DNA of 64,000 nt from Ariolimax columbianus (taxonomy: Eukaryota > Mollusca > Gastropoda > Stylommatophora > Arionidae), in the NCBI GenBank assembly GCA_036924085.1, contig JAVGWX010000008.1:54404814-54468813 (forward strand). The letters run 5' to 3'. This document shows positions 28,901 through 40,900 of this stretch, in pieces; position 1 is the stretch's first letter; each line of letters starts with the position of its first letter. The translations under genes and the position numbers were made by a program. Under the pieces are notes generated by a model that worked only from the letters and a program-made list of their open reading frames with translations, had not been told where the DNA came from and did no database searches.

Positions 28901-31900
28901 CTTCGCTTTAGTTTCCCATTTCCAAATCTATTTAGTCTCTGATGCATTGGATGGTCTGTCAGTCTTCTGAGTTTCTCTGCTTGCTGCTGGGCTCTGCAGT
29001 CTCTTCTGTCGGTCATGGATTGCAGATTTGTAATCTTTTCAAGTTCTACAATTGGCGTTGACTTCATGCCTCCTGTTATAACTCTCATGGCTTGGTTTTG
29101 AAGAGGTGCCATCTAAGTCACTCCGCTAACCACATAACCAAGACCTGAAGTTATAGCCACACAGTCCCCTTTTTTGTGACATAATCTCTTTGGGGTGAAT
29201 TATCATAGACCAATTTGAGTAGATTTTTAACTTGAATTTTGCCTGACCAGCTTAAAATTTCCCTCCAAGCAAAAAAACAGATGAAAAATAGTATCTTCTT
29301 CCCTACCCTGTGCTACCAATGCCATGGGCATTGAATAGGGCTACAAAAGATCACTAACAACCAGAAGAGACAGATTCACAAATATGAATATTCGGGAGAA
29401 GAATGGAACAATTCCCTGCCTAAATTACATCAAGCAACAGAGAATGAAATGGTTTGACCACATTGTGAGAATGCAACTAGACCCCATTGTTCATGCAACC
29501 TTCTATAGGAGAACATCAGAAAGAAGGGTGAAAGGTAGACTGAAGGGTGAAAGGTAGACTGAAGGGTGAAAGGTAGACTGAAGGGAAAAAGGTGACAGAA
29601 AGCGTTAACGAGACCTGCCATAAAGTTGGGATAAATGTAACTTGGGCCACGAGAGAGGCGTAAGACAAATACATGCCACGACACTGGGCTACAACCCGGT
29701 AGAAAGTGAGACGACAAAAGGAGTAACCTATATATCTTTATTTGACATTTGATCTTTAGCACTGCTGCAGCTTTGATCTATTTATTTCTACATTTTCTCC
29801 ACACAAAATATAAACAGATTCGTAACATTTGTAAAATCATTATTCCTGTTCATCTAAATTCAGTCAAGTATTGGTATGGATCCCACATGCTGTCATAGCT
29901 GGAAGTGGATCTGAGGATAAGCTCTCAGTTCTAAAACGGGGTCGCTGAAATCAGATGTGTGGGCCCGAACGGCGCACATATCACAGCCTTGCTGTAAATT
30001 GTGATGCAGCATCACAAATGTAAAAAAAGAAAGTTATGCTGTGCACTTTTGAACATAAATATACCGAGCCACGAGGCACAAAGATCACGGAACAAACTGA
30101 AAATGAGGGACATCATTTCTCATGCTTAAAAAAAAATGATGAGTAGAAAGGCTATAGTAATAATAATCTTCTTTGTCTTTGAGGTTCGTCCTAAAAATAT
30201 GTTATGTTGTAGTATACAGTGAGGCTGCAATATCTGTGATTATGACTGATTTTGGCTGGCATTTTTTGAGTACCAGGGCTGGCATTTTTTTAGTACTAGG
30301 TTTGTCCTCACTCTGTGATCCATATTTTCTCAGCCAGACACATTAGTGCAGCCTGTTTCCAGGGCCATCACTTTTTGGCAGAATAGGGTCTTGGTCAAAT
30401 CTAGTTTGGTGACCCTGATGCAAGAAGCTAGCTACGAGTAGCTGGCTGCTGTCAGTTTATTCACTGTACTTCATCTTCAGCCGCAGGGGATGGCGTGGCC
30501 TAGTGGTTAAGTGGCATGGCTCACAATCCGAAGGTGCTGGGTTCAATCCCCATCACAGCACCGGCCGTTACCCCGGGGAAGCAAACCCTTAGAAAATGCA
30601 GGAGGAAGCAGACCCTTACATAAAATGCATGCTGAAGTCGGATGCACTGGGCAGATAGGCTCAAAATATAAAGACAGTGCAACGCACACCGCCTTGGGGA
30701 TTAGAAAAAATAAGGCGAACGCAAAAAAAAAAAAAAATCTTCAGCCGCTAGTAATAATCTCAGGTCAGGTCATCCAGTAACCAGTGAGATCATTGGGGCA
30801 CACATGAAGACACCCACCTGCCACCCTCTCTGTCAGCGGCCGCTGCCTGTGCCTCTTCTGGTCGGAGATTGGTCCATTCTTTTATGCTGTCCTCCCACCT
30901 CTTTTTGGGAAAACCTCTTTGTCGTCAGCCTTGCACCTTTCCGTGAAGGATCACATTTGCAAGACCGTTTGATCTCGATATGTGACTTTATACTCAGCAA
31001 GTTTCCGTCCTGTGGTAATTGCCAAGAAGTCTTCAAAAGGTCCTATTGCTGTTGTAATTCTTTCTCAAATTTCCTCATTTGTAACTCGGTCTAATAATCT
31101 AATTGTGACTAAATATGAACTTTGACCTTCTATATAGATGATATATTGTAAGTTCTCTCATGTTGAGGAATTGGGTTCAAAATATTACTTTTTCTTTATT
31201 AATAAAATTTCATAGATAATTGATCATCTGAGTGACAGAGCAATTGAGTGTCTGATTCCCTTAGCTAAACTGACCAGGTGTGTAGCCTAACTATGCAAAG
31301 TCTAACCGGCTGTAAATGGGTTAACTGACACTGTTAAGGTTATACGAATAATGGAATTTGCCAACCCTTTTCAGAAAAGTTGACCCTCTATATTTGTTAC
31401 ACTTCATATTGTATAATTGTAGCGGAGGCTGGAGTTTTGGCAAGGGAATAATTTCTTTCAGACAGACTGTGATGGGAGCGACGTTCTATAAAGGACATGC
31501 TACATGATGATGATTAAAAGATTACAAAATATGAAAGAAAATAAAGAACAGCCAGCCCTCAAAATGAAAGTGAAGAATATACAATCATACCTTTCCTTTC
31601 TTCTCCTTTTCTTTTCCCTTCCGTTCTCTGTCCTTTTTGTGTTTCTTTTTTGTTTTCTCTTCTTCAGTTCCATCTTCTTCAGCTTTTCCAGCATCTGTCA
31701 CAATATGGTGGGTTCTCACTGGCAGAACTTCATCAGCTCTTAGAGGCCTGTAGATACAATTTAAAGGGAAATATTATACATTGGTCAGCTTCCTCTCCTG
31801 ATATTCTGACCAAAGTCAACAAAACAAGAATCCAGCGACTAGAACAGTTTTGCTTAACTTTTGACATAATTTTCAGGTCTCAGGGAAACCCTTCGTAAAA

Positions 31901-34900
31901 AATGATTTACAGCAGAGTTAACATAATTATTAAGCAGTAAATATACTGTATTTCTTCAATTCTAAGTTGAACATTTTTTCTCATTTAAGCATCTCTTGAA
32001 TGTGTTTTACAATCTTTGGTGCCTTGCAACTAGTGTCAAAAGAAAGTTGTTTGGTGGACAGACTCTAAGCGGCATTTCATGTCATTGCACCTTGCCGAAG
32101 ATGGATGTGTCGGACCGAAAGGTGCAAATATCGCAGTCAAGCTGTAAACTAGGGACACAACACATTCCGTTCTCCGGACTTCATCCTGCTACTTGCAAAG
32201 CCCTGTCCAGGGCTTGGTAGCGGGAGATTGAGAATGAATGCAGAAGAAGAAGAATGTCATTGCATAACGCAACCCAAGTAGTCAGCCAGGGTCTTTGTGT
32301 ATGACAAGGACAAGAATAGCACCACTGTCCCACAGATAGCATGTCGTAAGAGGTGACTGCGTGTCATGGCATAACACAGGCCATGGATAGGTGGTTTGTT
32401 AAGAGCAACACAGATGGCGCCTAACAGGCTGTGGGTCTACTTTGCTCTAGTGTTATTTATTCCAGCCATGGTATATGGCTGCGAGGTATGGAACAAATGA
32501 AAAGCAGATACAAGGAAGCTGTGAGTTTTCTAAGGATAATCTAGTGAAGAACATTGACACAGTCTCTCTCTCTCTCTCTATGGAACAGATCTCACAACCC
32601 TGAAAATAAGCACCAAGCCTTCAGTGGTGTAATATATACTGTGTTGTTATTATATAACAACAGATGGGCATGAAAAGTGATGTCCTGGTGGCCCTACAAC
32701 TTTTAGAAACATTACCAGAACAGAATGTATTGTAGTTTACAGATTGACTGTGATATTTGCACCTATCAGTACAACACATCCGACTTCAGCAGGTGTTTTC
32801 AGGTTAGCCTTCCACTTCGATCTCTTCTCCTTAGAATTGATTAAGATGGATGCACATCGGTTAACCCCCCCCCCCCCCCCCCCCCCCCCCAAGCAGCACT
32901 TGTACCAACGAAGCGGAGTAATAACCTGCTTTAGCCTAGCCCGCTAAGCAGGAAATCCTCCTTCTGGGTACATCCAACTTCCGCCAGACCTTGAACCTGC
33001 ATATGAGCATCCACCCCTGAAGAATTACAGGTTGACTAAGACATAATATATACACAAATTTGGTAGTGGAACTTCTTATGTTCATCTTGTTTTAATAATA
33101 TCATATCATTCAAGTTCCGTTCATATTGATACCTTATTGTCATTCAGAATGGTATCAAAAAGATTGCACCACAAAGCTGCGTTGAAAATAAAAGTTATTG
33201 TGTTTGCAGAAAAACGTAGAAATTGAGCCGCAGGGTAATTATTGGTGTATAGGTGGTGTCTCATTCTGTTGTGACCAGTTTGGAGACAAAGTGTGATAAC
33301 TTGGTCTTACTGTAACCATCATTTGCATGGTGTTGGGGTTGTTTTTTTCTAGCCCTTTATCATGTATTGTATTTTTTATTATGGCTTCCGCATCCTTGTA
33401 GTTGATCTAGTATCCTTTGTGTATCAATTTCAAGAACAGGAAATGAGAAATGCAATGAAGAGCTTACAGGTGTGAAGGAAATAGACCTACACGAAGTCTC
33501 TCTGATTCTGGATCAAGCACAGGTCCTCAGCACATGATTAAAAGTGATAAGCACAGATCTATAAGAGGTCTGAGAGAAGAATGAAGTTCTATAACTCAAT
33601 CAGATCAAATTAGTTGTCAACTGATAATGTCAAAGGTCAGCTGAAATGGATCTTTTATGTCTTCTATCCCTTGATGTTGAAATATGACATGCATTTTTGT
33701 TATCCAACCATCAATGTTGACATACATCCGACAGGTGATGGCGGAAAATGGCCAATAGCAAGACCTCACACTCTGACAGCTTAATGGTTACCAGCATCGC
33801 CGAAGGCAGAGTGCAGACGATATATTAATGGACAGGCCAAATGTCTGCAGGGCAAACTCTGGAGGTTGAACAGCCAGGAGCAGTACCTTCCTGGCAAAAC
33901 AGGGAAGACATGGAATGGCACCTTCTAAGGGTCAACCAGATGAATTTGCAGAAGAAAAGAATAGCTTTCTTGGCTACCTGACATCAGGCACTGATCTGTC
34001 TAACTGAATATCAGGACTCCATTTCAAGATACCATCGCTTGTTTTCATCTCTTTCCATGAAAGGAGTCCCATTTCTCTATATTTCCACTGTTCCAGGGCC
34101 GTAATTCTTTACCTGGTAGTAAACCATCTAAATGAGAGAAAGTAAAGAAAACAAAACAATCTCTTAAAGAGAAATCATTCATCCTTCCCTATAATGATAT
34201 CTACACTGATACATGACACTCACTCATCTAGGTTGATGTCCAAGGCTTTGTATACATCATTTTTCCTTTTATCATCTTCATTATCTGATCCAGCCATACC
34301 CTGCAAAAAAATTCAAATGTAGATTTGTTCATGATCAATATCATATCTGGTCTGAAGTTATCATATGACTTTTTCCCATTGCTGGGGTAGTTGAGGGCTT
34401 TTGGGTTGAGGACTACAGGCCGTTTCGCCGCTGCTGTCGCCACTTTGTGTGGTGGCTATGTTTGTTTATTTCACCCACAAAACAATATTTGCCATACCGG
34501 GGATTCGAACCCCTGCCCTCCTTGTCGGCAGGCAGGCAGGCATTGAAACCATTCGGCCACACGCTCCTCTAATACTTTGTGAAGACATTTGGTCTCTGAG
34601 TTCTGAAGCAAATTGCGGAAATCTATAACACAAGTCATGTTATCTTATTTATTCTTGTGCCATTCTATTTCTCTGTTATTCTGTAAATAACTCACCCATA
34701 CCACACTCCAGAGCACCAACTATATACACATCCCTACAAACAGGGGACCACCACCTTTGGAGTGTCCAGCACTCAATGATGTTAGAAAAAACCTTTCTCC
34801 TCAGTGGCTAGATAAATGGAACACTTTATATGGAACTTGGATTGGCTTCGTTCGTTCTCAATCTCCCGCTACCAAACCCTAAAAGGGCTTAAGTAGCAGA

Positions 34901-37900
34901 ACGTAGTCCAGAGAACGGAATGCGTTGTATCGTAGTTTACAGCTTGACTGCAATATTTGCACCTTTCGGTCCGACACATCCGACTTCAGTAAGCATTTTT
35001 TTAGTACCGTGTTAGCATTCCCTCTTCAATCCCTTCTCCTTAGCCAGTCTGCCCTGCTGCAGTCTGTTATCCAAGATCACAGAGTGGAGGTGTAGAAGGG
35101 TCTTGGCAGCTCTGTTTCGCTAGCCCTGACGCTAGCAGTCAGCTATGGGTCGCTGACCACTGCAGCTCATGCACTGCTCAGCATCTTGGTCCCATATGGA
35201 ACTTTACATAGAACTAAAAACAACTAACAAACATGTATAGGTTCCACCACATGGCATTGGGCTGAAGGGCAAGAGCCAAAATGCTGCTGAGCCCTTAAGA
35301 ATGCAGTAACTTTGTGTTATTCGTGTCACTGTTGTGCTAAAAATAACACTGCTGGTATTCTGTATTTCATGTTTGTATTATGGCATTTAATGTACTTAGA
35401 ATAATTGGAATTCTGGTAATCAAACAGGCAAATTTGAAACTTGCAAGATTAAAAGCTCCACTGTTTGCATCTTCCGTTTCTTGCTGCTTAAAGTTTCAAT
35501 AAGATAGAGTAGCTGACCCCAAGCCCAACCCTTCTTAGCTGCCTCTTATGACATACCTGACTGGTTACAGTGTTACTCTTCTTTGTTCCCCTTTCAGACC
35601 TTAAAGTAAAAAAGTAAAGTAACCCATAGCATTAGGGGTGCCGTAGGGGTGTGAGGTGTTAGCAATCTCATATTTCAAAGGCTCTGCTATATGAGGGCAG
35701 TAGTCATCTCCTCTCCCTCGCCGCTTTTACTTCCCGGACCTAACTGGGTCGACCCGGGAGTCATTGCGGTCTGAAAAAACATTACCGACTCAACTGGGGA
35801 ATGAACCCAGGACCACTAAGATGCGAAGCCAGTGTGCTAACCACTGTGCTATGTGGCTCCACGTCCTTCAGACCATAGCAGCATAATACGAGTGTGCTTA
35901 ATTATGGATGCAGTGAATATTGGTTATTATTATTCGGCTGAATACAAAAACAGGCCTTTAATGATTTGGTAGTTATGAATATGAAGAGCGAGTGAATATT
36001 CGGCAAAAGAAAGTTGTACTCAAAAGGTCTACAGACATTTCCTACAATTATAAAATAATTAACAAAAACAAATGTTTTAAAGTGTGACATTGTTACAAAA
36101 ATGAGGTAAATATCGTAAAAATATTGAATGCTACCTAATAATGACTAATCAATTTCTTGCTTTCTTCTTTTACATTGTTTGTCCTGAAAAGTATGCCGTG
36201 TCAAAGTTCACAGCAATGCTGCCATATCTATCTTCATCTTTCGGACTGACACATTCAGTTTGAGCATACCATTTTCTGGGACCAAGTTTGCTTTCCCTCT
36301 GTGATCCTTTTTTTTCTTTGCCAGACTACACTAGTGCACTGCCCACTTGGAGGAGGAATGAGTCTTGGTCAGTTGTGGTTCACTGGCACTGATGCTCTTC
36401 TGCTTGTTTGCGGTCAGGATCTTTGGGCATGCTTTATCTACAGGCCAGTCGCCATGATGAAGTCAGTCTTCTTCACCAGGTTGGAGCAGTTGCCCCACAG
36501 CTTGTCTCACCTCTGGCCAGATCTGGTATCTCATTTCCCTATAAAGTGGGCGTTCCTGTAGAATGGGTTGAGGATTCTGGCCCCCTGTTCCACATGGACA
36601 TTAATTTGTATGTGAAATCTTTAGTCTGTATTGATACTCTAGCAGTCTGCAGTGACCAATTCTCAGGCGAAATTAGGTGACCCTGATGCAAGCAGCCAGC
36701 TATGAGTTGTTGGCTGCTGTCGGCTGTTTCACTGTGCTGCATCTTTGGCCCCAATTTTTGTATTCAATTAGAAAGCCATTGCTGCATTCAAAAGTCATTT
36801 AATGTTTGGTTTTCACTGACTGGCTGCCTATACTCTGCCTAGTCAACTGAAGCAACCCATGACATACAAATGTATTCACAGCTAGGAGCCCCGTAACAAT
36901 TTAGTACAGAATTGAAACTGAAAATTATCCAATCTTTTGATTCTAAATTTATCATAATTCTTTATAACCTATTCATATTCGATTGAAGGGTGCTATTTAT
37001 CCGGATATCAATAGTTCTCCGAATACACTATTCTCCAATGAATCAAATATTAGGTACATCCCCTAATGTTAAGAAATGTTACACTTTAAATTGTTGAAAA
37101 CTATTAACTTAAAACAAAAATATCAGAAAGACTTAACTTCCTGGATAAGATAAGATAAGATAAAGTAAAGCAATGTCTTTTTATCACCTCTGGAGCATCC
37201 ACAATAGTACTGACAGTATGAGCTGCGGGCACATTATCTTCATCAGACTCCTCATGAGTTTTTCCCTTGCCTCTCTTCTTCTTCTTCTTGCCCTTTTCCT
37301 TCTTGCTCTTCTGAGCCTTCTCTGCTTTTTGCTGAAGCATCATATACTTATCGGATGATGATAAACCTGCAAATACAAAACACAATAATAATGGGGAAGA
37401 GAGTGCATAACCTATCTTTAGAGTTATTGAAGAGAGGATTTCACTTCAATCAATAGGGGAACTGAGACGCTAGTCCTGTCAGGTACAACTGACCAGAATG
37501 TCGTGTCAGGGCCAGGCACAATATACTGACCAAGACCACCACCTCTCTTCCATGTTGCATTTGCTATTTCCCTGTGTAATGCATGCCTTTCACTCCAGTA
37601 AGTGTATGAGTGGAGTGTAAAGGTGTTAAAGTAAAGGTAGGTCCCATGGCAACAATTGCCGTCGAGGATGAAGATAACTCTTCATGGACTAAGCCACAGA
37701 CTATGTGAGGTGGTGTGGCCAGTTCCCTTCCTTGAGTGGAGTAGGAAGTTCCAAAACTGAGTGAGTTTGGTGATAGACTGTTCACGACCAAGTCAGGCAC
37801 ACTAAGTAGTGACCCCAGAGTCGATTGCAGGCGTTGACCGCCTCATAAATGAAAATCATAGATTGACTGTGGTGAAAGGCATGCATCACGGTACCGGACC

Positions 37901-40900
37901 TTCATTTGCTGATGAATTTCTATAGGTTTCACCCCCTCGCTGCTCAAAAAAACGGGATAACAGAACCTTGCTTCTATTTGATGCATGTCAATAGTGGGGC
38001 GGCCATCTTGTAACTGCAATTATGACATTATGGTGTACGCCTGCACCATGATGGCACATGCAGGGCGCTCTTGACATCCTTAGAAAACATATTAACAAGT
38101 TACAATACAAAGTGGAGCCGCGTAGCGCAGTGGTTTGCGCGCTGGCTTCGCATCTGAGTGGTCCTGGGTTCATTCCCCAGTTGAGGCGGTAATGTTTTTT
38201 TTCAGACCGCATTGGCTCCCGGGTCGACCCAGCCTTAAATGGGTACCGGTTCAGTCCGGGAAGTAAAAGCGGCGAGGGAGAGGAGATGGCTACCGCCCTC
38301 ATATAGCCGAGCCTTTGAAATGTGAGATCGCTAACACTTCACACCCCTACGGCAGTAATGCTATGGGATACTTTACTTTACTTTACAATACAAAGGCATG
38401 AATTTTTCTTCTTCATTTCTATCCCACTGTTTTCATCTGAATTTTCACTTCATGCTAATCCTTTTTGTTAATGAAGAAAGCTGATTAGTTCTACATAAGC
38501 TGAGAGTTTACAGCACACCTGACTTATTATTGTGCCATCAAAATCCTGACTTGTTATCGACCCACTGAAATCCTGACTTTTTATCGTGTCACTGAAATCC
38601 AGATTGTTTTTATTGTGCCACTGAAATCCTGATTGGTTTCTACATTCTTGTTAATGTTATTTTCCAAATTGGTAAAAATGCGTTTTCTTCAGTTATCTGA
38701 TTTAAAATCTTTGTGGGACATGTTTGTCTTGTACTTGCTCTCATTTCTACTGTTTTAGTCATATGGGTCTGTAGTTCTGGTTTTCTACTTCCCAATTCAT
38801 CTATCTTTTTCAGGTAGGCATTTATGTAACATAAATATAAGATCGATTGATAGAATTGAGAAGGTCCACTCATTTATCAAATGTTCATTGATTTCCTGTT
38901 TTTCTTCTGATGTTTGCAACATCATGGAGTCCATAACCAAGACTTAGATAATCAGGAAAAGTTGACCTTCCGCCATCGACGTTGACATACCTGCTAGACG
39001 TGATGGTAGAAAACGTGCAGTAATAAGATCTCACACAATGACAACATAATGACTAACAGTGCTGTCGTGCTGCCAAAGACAACAATGACAACATAATGAC
39101 TACCAGTGCTGCCAAAGACAGAGTGCAGACTCTATGCTGCTTGATAGGTTAAATGTCAACAGAGACAAACCTGGAAGTTCGAAATCCCAGAGTCACAACT
39201 ACCGCAGGTCTAGTAACCCACAGGAATGAAACACCCCACAATTTTACTACCAATAACCAAAACACAACTACAAGGAAAACGGTCATTCTAACAGACTCCA
39301 GGAGCATACTCCAAGCCATCTCAAGCCGCAAGCAAGATCACACAAAATAAAATAGTACATTGAATTGCTGTCTCAAAAACAGATCTAGTTCTACAATGGA
39401 TTCCAGCCCACTGTCAGACCCTTGGAAATGAGAAGGCAAATCAGCTCCCAAAGGCCGGAAGTGGGGGCACACAGACTCACCATCCACAGAGCTATAAAAG
39501 AGCAAAGACACTCATTTAACGATTCACAGGGACGAAATGAAGAGACCAGCACAAAGAATGCAAGTCGTAAAATGACAGCATAGACAAACTTGGCAGAGAT
39601 GAATAGACAAAGATCTTCAGACTTAGAACAGGACATTGCCCACCTCCACAGAATGGGTCTTACAGACACTGTCACATGCAATTGCAGTGCACTCAAGCAA
39701 ACATCAGAACATAATCATCAGGACTGCACTACTTATACAGTCCAAAGAGAGGCCGTCTGGCCCGGGCAAACGACCATGCTTGAAAAGCAGTGGAGACCAG
39801 CAAAGACCTGAAACGCACAGTCTCCTTCATGAACCTTGGTGGGCTAGAAGTATAGCATCAGTTGATCGAAGAAGAAGAAGAAGACTACTAATAACCAAAT
39901 GAAAGTCCTAAAAGGAAACCTATGAAGACACATGACAGCACCTTCTAAGGTTTGACCAAATGGATTTGCAGACCAAAAGGAAAGCTTTTGGCCACCTAGC
40001 ATAAGACACTGATCTTCCTGATTGAATGTATGGCCCAACTGGAAAATACTCAAGCAATTTCAGAGCGGAGGCGCTGAGGCCTGCAGTAGAAGAAATGGTG
40101 ACAGGCAAAAGAAATGAAAGACAGCCCTGGCTGTCGACACAGCACTAAAAAGCCAGAAAAATACTGAACTTAATGATTTAAGAGCAGTACTCTGTCAACT
40201 AAGCCAGCAGTCCGCACCAAAAATAGTAGTGGTACAGTGGGTTCCATCCCACTGTAACATCCAAGGCAACGAGAAGGCAGACAGACTGGCAAAAGAAGGT
40301 GCAAGACTACCACAACCAGATCTTAGTGTGACATACGAAGAGTCCAAAAGGCTTATAAGAGCTAGATACATGACCAAATGGGAAACAGAACATACTGGCT
40401 ACACAAAAAATGATGCCTATTACCAGTTGAACAGAAGAGAGCAGGTCGTGGTCTTCAGACTTTGCACAGGCCACAATAGACTGAGGTACCACCTATTCAA
40501 TAAATTGAAGATAGGTGGCACTGACGAATGCACGTGCGGTACTAGGAAAATTACCGCTGAACATTTGCTGCAAAACTGCCCGACATACGAGGATCAGAGA
40601 AAGCACATGTGGCCATCACCAGTGGCAACACTAGACAAGCTCTATGGCAGTGTCGACAGCCTCAGGATGACCGCTGCTTTTTTCGAAAAAATAAAGGTTG
40701 ACGTCTGACAGCGTACGAAGAAGAATGTATGGCCCCAGTTTGAATTGCAAAAGGCTCTGAAAGTCTGCTTCTGTAAATTGTGGCCACTTCCTGCAGAATT
40801 GCAATAAACTTCTCTATTGTTGTTTTGGATGTTGAGAGCAGGAGGATGACATCACTATAAGTGGGAGACCAACATAAAGAGACAGATTAATAGTAGTCTT

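Noticed and set aside
28324..29112. 262-codon minus-strand ORF as a host RNase H gene
   Set aside because: It is part of a LINE with TSDs and GAA tail; its first codons (MAPLQ) come from the target-site duplication and LINE boundary, not a natural start.
34485..34570. Functional tRNA-Leu/Ser gene
   Set aside because: T arm and A/B boxes are recognisable, but the acceptor stem does not pair and no anticodon arm could be assigned; treated as SINE or pseudogene.
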